A stretch of 46,280 nt of DNA from contig DDSZ01000042.1 of NCBI GenBank assembly GCA_002344205.1, positions 45,166-91,445 on the forward strand, written 5' to 3'. The stretch comes from Opitutaceae bacterium UBA2377 (GTDB taxonomy: Bacteria > Verrucomicrobiota > Verrucomicrobiia > Opitutales > Opitutaceae). Made by a program: the position numbers and the translations under genes. Positions 15,544 to 23,745 of the stretch are shown here, in pieces; position 1 is the first letter of the stretch, and each line of letters begins with the position of its first letter. The notes under the pieces were generated by a model. It made no database searches, had not been told where the DNA came from, and saw nothing but the letters and a program-made list of their open reading frames with translations.

Positions 15544-16509
15544 CTACAGACCTCGCATGAAATTGAAGGTGCGGTCGGTTTCGCCAGGGAGGCCCTCGTG
15601 ACCGTAGTCGGGATAGATGACGGTGCGCTTCTTCGATTTGATCTTGTTGAAGGCGGCGAATTGCGAGGACGGCGGGCAGATGGTGTCCATCAGGCCGACA
15701 TACATGAGCACCTCGGCCTTGATGCGCGGGGCGAGGAACTGGCAGTCAATATAGCCGAGCTTGGTGAAGATCTCCTTATCGCGCTCGTGCCGCGGATCAA
15801 ACATCCGGAAATAGTAGGACAGCTCCTCGTAGGCCGCCTTGGCCTGGTCCATTTCCCAGACGCGCTGGTAATCGCAGAGAAACGGAAAGATCGGCGCGGC
15901 GCGCCTGATGCGGGGCTCGAGCGCGGCGCAGGCGAGGGTAAGCGCGCCGCCCTGCGACCCGCCCATGGCGCCGACGCGCTTTGCATCTACCTCGGGAAAG
16001 CTCATGACCACACGGGCGAGCTGGGCGGTATCGAGAAAAATCTGGCGGAAAAGCAGCTTGCGCGGGTCGGGATCGTCGAGGCCGCGGATGATGTGGCCGG
16101 TGCGGGTGGTGCCCTTGACGCCGCCCGGGTCCTCGGAGCGACCGCCCTGGCCGCGGGCGTCCATCGCCGCGACGCAGAAGCCCTCGCCGGCCCAGGCGAG
16201 CTTCGCGGTGAAATCGCCGCCATTGCCGCTATAGCCGTGGAACTGGAGCACGGCGGGGTTTTTGCCGGCCGATTTTTTCGGGCGCACATACTTGGCGTAA
16301 ATGCGGGCGCCGCCGACACCGGTGAACCACAGGTCAAAGGCTTCGCTGTGCCGTGGGGTAATGGCTTTGGACGGGACCAGCTCAGGCTTGGGATCGGTGG
16401 CGTCGAGTTCGCGCAGGGCGGCATCCCAGTAGGCGTCGAAGTCGGCCGGGCGCGGGTTGCGGCCCCGGTATTTGCGGAGTTCAGGCAGGGGTTTGTCGAT
16501 GAGGGGCAT
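15544..16509 (-). CDS. Acetylxylan esterase / cephalosporin-C deacetylase-type (CE7) alpha/beta hydrolase
   Basis: This 321-residue protein shows the CE7 pattern. MDARGQGG is at 117-123, and the nucleophile elbow GGSQGG has Ser185. Asp275 is in VGLMDTICPPSS and His304 in YPDYGHEG, completing the triad. These esterases remove acetyl groups from xylo-oligosaccharides and other acetylated small molecules in the cytosol. No signal peptide is seen, in agreement with cytosolic CE7 enzymes. Its neighbours are a GNAT protein and an M48 protease, with no glycan cluster immediately around. The start is the ATG at 16509. Confidence 0.9.
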   Translation of the reverse strand: MPLIDKPLPELRKYRGRNPRPADFDAYWDAALRELDATDPKPELVPSKAITPRHSEAFDLWFTGVGGARIYAKYVRPKKSAGKNPAVLQFHGYSGNGGDFTAKLAWAGEGFCVAAMDARGQGGRSEDPGGVKGTTRTGHIIRGLDDPDPRKLLFRQIFLDTAQLARVVMSFPEVDAKRVGAMGGSQGGALTLACAALEPRIRRAAPIFPFLCDYQRVWEMDQAKAAYEELSYYFRMFDPRHERDKEIFTKLGYIDCQFLAPRIKAEVLMYVGLMDTICPPSSQFAAFNKIKSKKRTVIYPDYGHEGLPGETDRTFNFMRGL

Positions 16510-16512
16510 TTT

Positions 16513-16525
16513 TGGATTTTCGATT
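16513..16525 (-). repeat. Short dispersed intergenic motif AATCGAAAATCCA
   Basis: On the minus strand the bases read AATCGAAAATCCA, which differs by one base from AATCGCAAATCCA at 31605-31617 between mreB and mreC. It lies in the 39-bp gap between the CE7 esterase and the M48 gene. Both may be copies of a small dispersed element. Confidence 0.3.
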
Positions 16526-16548
16526 TTGGAGTGGGGATTCTGCCAGAA

Positions 16549-17733
16549 TCAATGCCGGTGTAGCTTGACTGTGCCGCTGCCGTGCACCGTGCAAGTGGCT
16601 TGGTAGCCGTTTTCCATTCGCTGGGCAGAATATTCGCCATGGGCGGGACAGACGGGCATTGCTTGCAGATATTTATCCTCGCCTACGATATCATCGAACG
16701 AAGCAGGCGGTTGGCCCTGCTCAAGCTCATACTGATCCAAAGCCGCGCCGATCATAAGCCGGTTGTTGTAGCAGGCTTTCTCGAGAGAGGATTCTCGGAC
16801 TTTCTGAAAGGCAGGAATCGCCATCGCCGCCATCAGACCTATGATCACGATCACAATCAGTGCTCCCGAGGCTCCTCCCCCGCCGAAGTTTCCGCCGGGC
16901 ACGAACAGGGCCAAAAAATAGGCCAGTGGATTGCGTGGGGCGCGACGTGCAGGCTCCCCGCTTTGTATCGCGCGCAACTCACGAACCCGACGCGACAGAG
17001 TGGGATACGGCGACGTCAGCTCATGTAATGAGACGAAAAATCCACGTTCCTCTTCGTGCTGGCTGGCAAACACCTCGGCATCCAGCATGCGCCCCTGCTC
17101 CTTGCCGCCGGATAGGGTAAGCATGGCCCGCAAAGATCCGGACATATCCTGCGCGGCAAATGCACCGAAGCGATCGCATGAAATTTCCCAAGCACGACGG
17201 TAAGCCGGTCCCAGCAACGGACAAAACAGTCCCGGAGCAAGCAGAACCTGCTTAAGCACATGCTTGCTTTTCAGGTGACCGATTTCATGTCCCAAGATGA
17301 ATTTCATTTCCGGCGAATCTGGACCCACAGCTTCCAACATATCGGAATAAACCACCACGAAATCGCGGCCCGCGAAGCGTGTGGCAAAGGCGTTCAGCAA
17401 TCCGCCTGACTGAAGGACATACAACTGGGGAACGCGGATGACGCCGAGCTGCTGGCATACATCAAGAAAAGTGGCGTGAAGCTGGGGTAATTGCCGTTCG
17501 CTTACCCTGACTGCTTCAGCTCTGAGGTATGCGGCCAGCAGGCCGTGTCCCAGCCAGAGAAACAACCCGATGAACAGGGCATAAAATATGCCGATAATGG
17601 TGAGCGCCAAACCGACCCAGACCACCAAAGAAACTATCAAAACAAAGGCAAAATAGGTGTTCTCCTTAGGAATGCGAAGCTGGCTGGGGCTCAGATCAAT
17701 AGCGGCTTGCTGCGTCGGGTCGGATGAGGACAT
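16549..17733 (-). CDS. M48 family metalloprotease fused to a type IV pseudopilin-like domain
   Basis: This 394-residue protein begins with two hydrophobic segments (about 26-50 and 52-70). An M48 protease domain follows, with HEIGH at 149-153 and the third zinc ligand Glu183 in AWEISCDRFG. After a Gly-rich linker (about 278-290), the C-terminus has a long hydrophobic helix (289-309, ALIVIVIIGLMAAMAIPAFQ) leading into KVRESSLEKACYNNRLMIGAALDQYELEQG. It ends with AMPVCPAHGEYS. This tail matches the pseudopilin/GspG-like domains common in Verrucomicrobiota, but the prepilin cleavage motif is absent. The usual length for M48 alone is about 280-300, which supports a fusion. The start is the ATG at 17733. 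Its role is unknown. Confidence 0.85.
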   Translation of the reverse strand: MSSSDPTQQAAIDLSPSQLRIPKENTYFAFVLIVSLVVWVGLALTIIGIFYALFIGLFLWLGHGLLAAYLRAEAVRVSERQLPQLHATFLDVCQQLGVIRVPQLYVLQSGGLLNAFATRFAGRDFVVVYSDMLEAVGPDSPEMKFILGHEIGHLKSKHVLKQVLLAPGLFCPLLGPAYRRAWEISCDRFGAFAAQDMSGSLRAMLTLSGGKEQGRMLDAEVFASQHEEERGFFVSLHELTSPYPTLSRRVRELRAIQSGEPARRAPRNPLAYFLALFVPGGNFGGGGASGALIVIVIIGLMAAMAIPAFQKVRESSLEKACYNNRLMIGAALDQYELEQGQPPASFDDIVGEDKYLQAMPVCPAHGEYSAQRMENGYQATCTVHGSGTVKLHRH

Positions 17734-17888
17734 GGGGTTGGGTTTATTTGTAGGGGAATGGTAGTTAGCCGGAACCAATAGGCAGCTTGTGCAGCACGCA
17801 CGGATTCGGACGAAAAGTTGCCGGGTTGCAAGCCGGGTATAAGCGGATTCGGATTGTCTCGGGAGGCGGGGGGCGCGTGAGTTTCACC

Positions 17889-18587
17889 ATGAAAGTAGCG
17901 TTTATCAGCGGCACGAGCATCGTGAACTCCAACCTCTTCGCGGCCTGGGCCGTGAAGACGATCCGGACCGAACACGGCGAGGTGACCTACAAGACGCAGG
18001 GCGATTTTGCCCTCATCAACCGCCACGGCTACGCCTTCCCTTTGCCGCCGCACTCGATCAACTACCGCGCCAACATCCGCGCGCTGGCGGATCTCGGCTT
18101 CAAGGATGTCGTGTCGCTCAACTCCGTGGGCTCGCTGAAAAAAGAGCTGTCGCCGGGGACTTTCGTGTCGTGCAGCGACTACGTGGGCCTCCAGCAGGGA
18201 CCGGCGACGTTTTACGACCAGGAGCTGAAGGGCGGGGCGCCGGGCATCGCCAACAATCTCATCCCGCTGCTGGTTGAAAAGCTCGCGCCGGAATTCACGA
18301 TTCATGCGGGCAAGGTCTATGTGCAGATGCGCGGGCCGCGTTTTGAGACGAAGGCGGAGATCCGCATCGTGCAGCATTGGGGTGACGTCATCGGCATGAC
18401 CGCGGCGCACGAGGCCGACCTGTGCACGGAGGCGGGACTCAACTACAACAGCCTCGCGCTGATCGACAACTACGCGAACGGCCTTGAAGGCACGGAGATC
18501 GACTTCGCCAAGTTCAAGGACCTCGTGAAAGACAACCAGGCGAAGGTGAACCGGCTGTTCGCGCGCATGCTGGAGATTTTGGGCTGA
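17889..18587 (+). CDS. MTAP/PNP family nucleoside phosphorylase
   Basis: This 232-residue protein resembles methylthioadenosine or purine nucleoside phosphorylases. It begins MKVAFISGTSIVNS, a phosphate-site start, and has LNSVGSLKKELSPGTFV. The signature YVQMRGPRFETKAEIR (MRGPRFET at 147-154) is followed by VIGMTAAHEADLCTEAG. LALIDNYANG places an Asp (193) where the base is bound. It likely cleaves purine nucleosides, possibly methylthioadenosine in methionine salvage. The frame is open upstream to 17787, but the ATG at 17889 fits the family. It is divergent from the M48 gene and stands alone. The exact substrate is uncertain. Confidence 0.85.
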   Translation: MKVAFISGTSIVNSNLFAAWAVKTIRTEHGEVTYKTQGDFALINRHGYAFPLPPHSINYRANIRALADLGFKDVVSLNSVGSLKKELSPGTFVSCSDYVGLQQGPATFYDQELKGGAPGIANNLIPLLVEKLAPEFTIHAGKVYVQMRGPRFETKAEIRIVQHWGDVIGMTAAHEADLCTEAGLNYNSLALIDNYANGLEGTEIDFAKFKDLVKDNQAKVNRLFARMLEILG

Positions 18588-18601
18588 ATCGGTCCGCTCG
18601 C

Positions 18602-19771
18602 TCAGGGTGTGACGCCGACTTGCTGCCAGAGCGGGCGCAGGTCCACGACGCGGCCGGTGTCGAGCGCCTCGTCCACGCCGTAGCAGCTGACCGCGGAACG
18701 CAAGCCGTCCTCGAGGGTGGCCAGCGGAGGGGCGCCATCGAGCATCGTATCGGCGAGATGGCTTGCCATGCGCGTGTCGCCGCCGAGGTGACCCTCGCTG
18801 CTGGCGGCGACGTCGATCAATTCGGGTTTGCTGGTCTGGCTGACACTCTGGGTCTCGATCCGGCCGGTGATGGCGTCAACCCGCAACGTGCCGGCCGTGC
18901 CGAGATAATACATGCGGCGCTCGAGGATGGCGGCGTGGCAGTTGGTGTGGAAGCTGGCGCGGGCGCCCGAGGCGTATTCGAGGATGGCAACCTGGTTGTC
19001 CACGATGCTGGAACCCTCGGAGAATGGATCCACATCCTGCGGGTCATACCACAGCTTGAAGGGGGCGTTGCCTTTGGCGTCGGGGCCGAGCTTGTCGGCT
19101 AGGTGGCGGTGCTCGGGGCGGAAGATGTCCTTGCCGCCGAAGCTGGCGGCGCGCACGGGCAGGCTGCCGAGGATCCAGTTCACGAGGTCGTAGTCGTGGC
19201 AGCATTTTTCCAGGAGATGCGTGCCGGCCTTGGCGCGGTCGCGGCGCCAGTTGCCGTGGATGTAGCCGCCGTGGTTGAAGCCGAGGGTCTCGTTGAACTC
19301 GAAGGAGACGGGCCGGCCGACGACGCCCGCCGCGAAAAGCTCCTTCACCTTTTGGTAGAGCGGCGTGTAACGCAGCACGAGGCCGAAGAAGAAACGGAGG
19401 TTGGGCGCAGCGGCGACCGCGGCGCGCAGGCGCAGGCAGTCGGTCAGGGTGGTGGCGAGCGGCTTTTCGCAGAAGACATGCTTGCCCGCAGCGAGCGCCG
19501 CAATGGCCTGGTTCACGTGAAAGCAGTTCCATGAGCCGATCATCACCCAGTCCACGTCGCTCTCGCGCACGAGCGCCTCGGCGCTCGGGTAGGTGCGGGC
19601 GTTGCTGCCGAGGTAGCGCTGGGTCTCGGTTACGGAGCCGGGAAAGGGATCGAACATCGCGGTGACTGCGAGATGCCGGCCCTTGGGCGAATCGAGCAGG
19701 TGTTTGGCGACGCCGCGGATGCGGCCACCGCAGCCGATGAGACCGATGCGGATGGTGGGGGAGGTGGACAT
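18602..19771 (-). CDS. Gfo/Idh/MocA family oxidoreductase
   Basis: This 389-residue NAD(P)-dependent sugar-type dehydrogenase-like protein starts TIRIGLIGCGGRIRGVAKHL, a Rossmann dinucleotide site. The EKP motif is in AAGKHVFCEKPLATTLTDC. The active-site region has HLLEKCCHDYDLVNWILG, where HDYD matches the catalytic HD of many members. It probably oxidises a sugar or inositol-like compound. The frame is open to 19846, but the ATG at 19771 fits the family start. It is convergent with the phosphorylase and divergent from a second oxidoreductase gene. Its place near sugar-isomerase and PhyH genes suggests carbohydrate catabolism. Confidence 0.9.
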   Translation of the reverse strand: MSTSPTIRIGLIGCGGRIRGVAKHLLDSPKGRHLAVTAMFDPFPGSVTETQRYLGSNARTYPSAEALVRESDVDWVMIGSWNCFHVNQAIAALAAGKHVFCEKPLATTLTDCLRLRAAVAAAPNLRFFFGLVLRYTPLYQKVKELFAAGVVGRPVSFEFNETLGFNHGGYIHGNWRRDRAKAGTHLLEKCCHDYDLVNWILGSLPVRAASFGGKDIFRPEHRHLADKLGPDAKGNAPFKLWYDPQDVDPFSEGSSIVDNQVAILEYASGARASFHTNCHAAILERRMYYLGTAGTLRVDAITGRIETQSVSQTSKPELIDVAASSEGHLGGDTRMASHLADTMLDGAPPLATLEDGLRSAVSCYGVDEALDTGRVVDLRPLWQQVGVTP

Positions 19772-19874
19772 GGGTGAGGTGGGCGAACAGCAGAACGATT
19801 TGCGCGGACTGGGAAACTCAAAAAACCAGCAGGCTGCGCTGGCCAACGGTCACGGCGCCTGACAGGTTTGCCGC

Positions 19875-20705
19875 ATGAGCAAAACCATCGGCGTAATCGG
19901 TCTGGGCATCATCGGCGGCACTTGGGCCGGGCATTACCACGCGGCGGGCGTGCTGCGTGGCACGTGGAACCGCACGGTGCAAACGTCGGCCCCGCAGTGG
20001 CAGGACTCACCCGAGGCGGTGGCCACGGCGGCGGAGGTGGTGCAGATCGTGGTCGCCGATCCGCCCGCGGTGGAGTCCATCCTCGCACGAATTCTGCCCG
20101 TGCTCGGCAAGAGCCAGGTGGTGGTGCAGTCGAGCACGATCGATCCGGCAAGCAGCGCGAAGTTTGCCGCGTTGGTCACGGCGCGGGGCGCGCGCTACTT
20201 GGAAGCGCCGTTCACCGGCAGCAAGCCGGCGGCGGAGCAGCGGCAGACGGTTTTCTATCTCGGGGGTGAGGCGGCGTTGATCGCGGAACTGGAGCCATTG
20301 CTCAGTCTGATCTCCGCGACCCGTCTGCACATCGGCACGGGCGAGCAGGCGGCGACGCTTAAGCTGGCGATGAATCTCAACATTTCCGCGCAGATGGAGG
20401 CGCTGTGCGAGGCCCTGACGCTGGCGCGGCGCGCGGGCGTGAGCGACGATGCTTTCTTCGGCGCCTTGGCCAAGAACGTGAGTTATTCGGGCGTGACGAA
20501 ACTCAAGGAGCCGAAGCTGCGGGCCGGCGATTACGCGCCGCAATTCTCGGTCAAGCACATGGCCAAGGACATGCGGCTGGCCTCGCGCATCAATGGCTGC
20601 GAGGATTTTCCCGTGCTCGATGCCGTGCGCCACCGCCTCGTCGAGGCCGAGCGCGCCGGCTATGCCGACGAGGATTTTTCCGCGCTGATGAAACTGCTCA
20701 AGTGA
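19875..20705 (+). CDS. 3-hydroxyisobutyrate dehydrogenase-like NAD(P)-dependent oxidoreductase
   Basis: This 276-residue protein starts MSKTIGVIGLGIIGGTWAGH, with the GLGIIG dinucleotide loop. EAPFTGSKPAAEQRQTVFYLGG contains the substrate-binding motif of the beta-hydroxyacid dehydrogenase family. LKLAMNLNISAQMEALCEAL has the usual catalytic Lys and Asn. The family acts on beta-hydroxyacids such as 3-hydroxyisobutyrate, tartronate semialdehyde and gluconate relatives; the substrate is not fixed here. It is divergent from the Gfo/Idh gene with 103 bp between starts, and its stop overlaps the small minus-strand ORF by 8 bp. Confidence 0.9.
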   Translation: MSKTIGVIGLGIIGGTWAGHYHAAGVLRGTWNRTVQTSAPQWQDSPEAVATAAEVVQIVVADPPAVESILARILPVLGKSQVVVQSSTIDPASSAKFAALVTARGARYLEAPFTGSKPAAEQRQTVFYLGGEAALIAELEPLLSLISATRLHIGTGEQAATLKLAMNLNISAQMEALCEALTLARRAGVSDDAFFGALAKNVSYSGVTKLKEPKLRAGDYAPQFSVKHMAKDMRLASRINGCEDFPVLDAVRHRLVEAERAGYADEDFSALMKLLK

Positions 20706-20916
20706 GCGGGGCCGTGGCGGTGTCGGTTTGGTAAAGCCGGGTGTCGCTGAAGATGTCGGTCCAGACAGCGGTGTCGGTGAACTCTTCCGGCAGGTGCTGC
20801 TGGAGGAGGGCATCACGACCGGGATGCCAGGCCTGATCCACGCGGAGGCCAAAGCGGCGGAGGGACTGATACCGTGGTATCCGGAGCGGAAGTTTTTCCT
20901 GCTCGGCCAACACATC
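20698..20916 (-). CDS. Small hypothetical ORF or gene fragment downstream of AraC-2
   Basis: A frame on the minus strand gives about 72 residues ending VWTDIFSDTRLYQTDTATAP. It has G/C-rich third positions and an amino-acid mix like real protein. It is in the same frame as the AraC-2 gene, 21 bp beyond its TGA (20938-20940); a GTG at 20916 or TTG at 20913 could start it. Its end overlaps the convergent oxidoreductase stop by 8 bp. I do not recognise it. It may be a small gene or the 3' end of a decayed gene. Reading through the stop would add a matching frame to AraC-2, but AraC proteins do not normally carry such an extension. Confidence 0.4.
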   Translation of the reverse strand, partial: DVLAEQEKLPLRIPRYQSLRRFGLRVDQAWHPGRDALLQQHLPEEFTDTAVWTDIFSDTRLYQTDTATAPLT

Positions 20917-20937
20917 ACCCGCGCTGCGTTGGACGGA

Positions 20938-21786
20938 TCAAAGTCGACCGGGCGAAGGCGCGCCTGCGGAGAGGGCCGGGTCCTGCCACCGGCGGGAGCG
21001 CGGGGAACAGCCGTAGGCGGTCCTGAACACACGATGAAACTGCGGGTAGCTGCCGAACCCGGCGGCGAGCGCGGCGTCGAGCATCGTGAGCCGCTGCCCC
21101 GTGCCGTAGAGCTGAAAAAACCGGCCCAGCCGCAGCCGGTTGCGAAACTCGACCAGGCTGGTGCCGGTCTGTTGCTTGAACAGCCGGCTGAGACGGGCCG
21201 CGCTCAGACCAGTGTGCCGGGCGAGTTCGCGGAAATTTGCCGGTGCGGTTTCATCCTGCAGGCACCGGGCCGCCTTTTCGACGGCAGGGTGGACATCCTC
21301 GATGGGAATGGCGCTGGCCTGCTCGAAGGCGTGCCAAGCCGTCAAGAAGGCGTAGCCGAGCCCGGCGTTGAAGTGCGCCGCCTGATCCTTGCTGGCGTGA
21401 ACCTCCGTGAGCAGGGCATCCAACCGCTGCAGATGTTTCATCGGCAGCCGCCGGCAGCATTCACCGCTGGCGGTTTCCCGACAGAGAGGCTGCTGGTTGG
21501 GATCGGTCGCAATGCCGGCCAGAGCTTCCGGCCGGAAGACGCCGATCCACATTTCAAAATCAGCAGTCTCCTGCACGAGCACGTGATGCTGGGCGGGGTA
21601 TAGCCAGATGAGGTCGCCCCGGCGCATCGCATATTTTTCGTTATCCAGCAGGTAAATGCCGGCGCCCCGGGTGACGACGTTGAACTCCAGCTCGGCGTGG
21701 TGGTGATACGTGTGCCGCCACTCCTGAAAACGATAGTGCCAGAGATTGCCCTGCCAGTTTGACGGGAGATTGAGCGCGGCGAACAC
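20938..21786 (-). CDS. AraC family transcriptional regulator, copy 2
   Basis: This 282-residue protein has a cupin-like N-terminal domain (WRHTYHHHAELEFNVVTRGAG; ligand region about 20-95). Its C-terminal AraC double HTH spans about 165-262: FRELARHTGLSAARLSRLFKQ, then MLDAALAAGFGSYPQFHRVF. A short Pro/Ala-rich tail follows. The frame is open far upstream, but a GTG at 21786 (MFAALNLPSNWQGNLWHYRF) fits the family start and avoids overlap with the divergent PhyH gene, 75 bp away. This repeats the AraC/PhyH arrangement at 3485-5194 in the opposite orientation. It probably controls PhyH copy 2, with an unknown ligand. Confidence 0.85.
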   Translation of the reverse strand: MFAALNLPSNWQGNLWHYRFQEWRHTYHHHAELEFNVVTRGAGIYLLDNEKYAMRRGDLIWLYPAQHHVLVQETADFEMWIGVFRPEALAGIATDPNQQPLCRETASGECCRRLPMKHLQRLDALLTEVHASKDQAAHFNAGLGYAFLTAWHAFEQASAIPIEDVHPAVEKAARCLQDETAPANFRELARHTGLSAARLSRLFKQQTGTSLVEFRNRLRLGRFFQLYGTGQRLTMLDAALAAGFGSYPQFHRVFRTAYGCSPRSRRWQDPALSAGAPSPGRL

Positions 21787-21861
21787 GGCGACAAAAAGTG
21801 ATAGGATGATGCCGGAAAACGAGAAGAATTCCCGGAGGCATTCCGGTAGCGTAGCGGCACC

Positions 21862-22671
21862 ATGTCCCTCGTCACCCCGACACAACGCGAACTCTATCAT
21901 CGTGAAGGCTACATGATCCTGCCGGGAGTCATCCCGCCGGACATGCTCACCATCCTGCGGGAGGAGTGCTCCTACTTTCTCGGTTACAAGGATTCGATGA
22001 TGGATGCCAAGGGCATCGCGGTGGAAGGCATCAACCACCGCGGCAAACGCTATTTCATCAGCAACTATTACCGGCTCAGCAGCCGGATGCGGAGCTTCAT
22101 CTTCAGTCCCATGATGGCGGAGATCGCGCAGGCCGCGCTGGGGCCGGACGTTTATTTGTTCAACGAACAGTGGGTCGTGAAAAATGCTGAGCAGGGCATG
22201 AAGTTCAGTTGGCACCAGGACAGCGGCTACGTGAAGTGGAGTCACCCGGAGGTGGCGCACCCGCCGTATCTGACCTGCTGGTGCACGCTGGATGACGTGA
22301 GCGAGGCCAATGGCACGGCGTATATCCTGCCGCATTCGCGCGGCGGCACGGCCAACCGCATCATCGACCACATCCAGGAGCCCGGCACCCACGACCTCGT
22401 CGGTTATCAAGGGGACGATCCGGGCGATCCGGTGATCGTGCCTGCCGGCAGCATCGTGGCTTTCACCAGCTACACCTTGCACCGCAGCGGTCCCAACCTG
22501 ACCAACCGCATGCGCCGGATTTATCTGCCGCAATACTCGTCAGCCCCGATCGGCGGCGATGACATCAAGGCATGGGCGATGGCGGTGCCTTTCGTTAAGG
22601 ACGGGAAGGTCATCTATGATGCGGCAAACGACCTGCCGGAGAAATACGGCCCGCTGCCCGTAAAAAAGTAA
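21862..22671 (+). CDS. Phytanoyl-CoA dioxygenase (PhyH) family protein, copy 2
   Basis: This 269-residue Fe(II)/2-oxoglutarate dioxygenase-like protein has the iron pair His118 and Asp120 in FSWHQDSGYVKW. The distal His207 is in TLHRSGPNLTNRMRR, with Arg216 as the likely 2-oxoglutarate contact. It shares the family with PhyH copy 1, but the sequences differ widely, so they are not recent duplicates. It is divergent from AraC copy 2, and its end lies 42 bp from the end of a convergent TIM-barrel gene (22714). The substrate is unknown. The start is the ATG at 21862. Confidence 0.9.
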   Translation: MSLVTPTQRELYHREGYMILPGVIPPDMLTILREECSYFLGYKDSMMDAKGIAVEGINHRGKRYFISNYYRLSSRMRSFIFSPMMAEIAQAALGPDVYLFNEQWVVKNAEQGMKFSWHQDSGYVKWSHPEVAHPPYLTCWCTLDDVSEANGTAYILPHSRGGTANRIIDHIQEPGTHDLVGYQGDDPGDPVIVPAGSIVAFTSYTLHRSGPNLTNRMRRIYLPQYSSAPIGGDDIKAWAMAVPFVKDGKVIYDAANDLPEKYGPLPVKK

Positions 22672-22713
22672 CCCCTCGGCGAATCAGCCCTTGGGCGGCA
22701 GGTGCGGACCTGC

Positions 22714-23652
22714 TCAGCCCACCAATCCGCGCAGATACGCGATGTCGTGCGCGAGATTTTGCTCCTGTTGCGCAGCGAGGGCTGTCAGCTCCTTCGGGGA
22801 CAGGTCGTCGAGCCGCAGGATGAGTCCCGCTTGGGCGGCCTCGGCGGGAGTGGCGTAAGCGGGGACGCCGGGGTAAGCGTGCGGCGGCCGGAGGTCGGTG
22901 CGTTTGAAGGGATTGAGGACCGAGGCGTAGCCGGTGGTGTCCTGAATGAGGAGGCGGTCGAGCGGGCTGGCGCGGCGGATTTCTGTGATGATGGCCGGCA
23001 GATCGATGTCGCCGGCGCCGAGGGGCACGCCGATGCTGTAAACCGCGCCGGCCACGCGGGCGAGCCGGTGGTCCTTGAGGTGGGTGGTGAAGGCGCGCGG
23101 GGCGAGTGCGCGGGCGGCGGTGAGCGGGTCGCCGTAAACGACGAGATCGTTACCGGTATCGAGGCAGGCGCCAACGAAAGGATCGTCGAGTGTGTCGAGC
23201 AGTTCGCGCAGCTCGGCGGCGGTCACATCCTCGTGGTTCTCGATCGCGATGCGCACCCCGAGCCGGCGGGCGAGCGGCAGCACCTCCTCCATGGCCGTGC
23301 GCGTCTCCCCGATCGTGGCCGCGAGCGTGCCGTGAAAACCGATGACGGTGCGCAGCACATCGGCGCCGATGGCGGCGGCGAGTTCGAGCTGCCGAGAGAC
23401 CAGCGCTGCGTCCGTGGCATGGCCGCCGCCGATTTCGGCGAAGAAGCCCTTTTGCGCGAGGGCCTGCCGCACGCGGCGGAGATGGGCGGCATCGGTCGGC
23501 TCGCCCGACAGGAAGCGGCCGCGGGGGCCGTTGATGTTGATTTGCAGGCCGGAAAGACCCCGGGCCGCCATCCAGTCGAGCGTGCGGAACAGGTCATAGG
23601 CACCCGCCGCGAGGGCGATGTGGAAAGAAAAGCTGTCGAGGCCGAGCCGCAT
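22714..23652 (-). CDS. Sugar phosphate isomerase/epimerase-like TIM barrel protein
   Basis: This 312-residue protein of the xylose-isomerase-like TIM-barrel fold has [31 protein letters not shown] and [10 protein letters not shown]. These contain the Glu, Asp and His residues that bind a metal in this family (E-x-H, D-x-G-N, H-x-K-D). Other parts are [17 protein letters not shown] and [14 protein letters not shown]. It probably isomerises or epimerises a sugar or inositol-type compound. The frame opens farther upstream, but the ATG at 23652 ([11 protein letters not shown]) fits the family. It is convergent with PhyH copy 2 and divergent from the MoxR operon. Together with the nearby oxidoreductases it suggests sugar catabolism. 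Confidence 0.87.
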   Translation of the reverse strand: MRLGLDSFSFHIALAAGAYDLFRTLDWMAARGLSGLQININGPRGRFLSGEPTDAAHLRRVRQALAQKGFFAEIGGGHATDAALVSRQLELAAAIGADVLRTVIGFHGTLAATIGETRTAMEEVLPLARRLGVRIAIENHEDVTAAELRELLDTLDDPFVGACLDTGNDLVVYGDPLTAARALAPRAFTTHLKDHRLARVAGAVYSIGVPLGAGDIDLPAIITEIRRASPLDRLLIQDTTGYASVLNPFKRTDLRPPHAYPGVPAYATPAEAAQAGLILRLDDLSPKELTALAAQQEQNLAHDIAYLRGLVG

Positions 23653-23745
23653 GACGCGAGAAATGCAAGCCGGGCCGGGCGAGTCAAAGCCGGACGCGCC
23701 TTTCCGTTTGCGCGGGGAGACCGGTTGACTACGGTGGTCGACCAT

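Noticed and set aside
21787..22533. N-terminal extension of AraC-2 in its open frame
   Set aside because: It runs antisense across PhyH-2; the GTG at 21786 gives a normal AraC length.
22702..23745. N-terminal extension of the MoxR ATPase
   Set aside because: It runs antisense to the TIM-barrel gene; MSDFVQAGQ at 23746 is the usual MoxR start.
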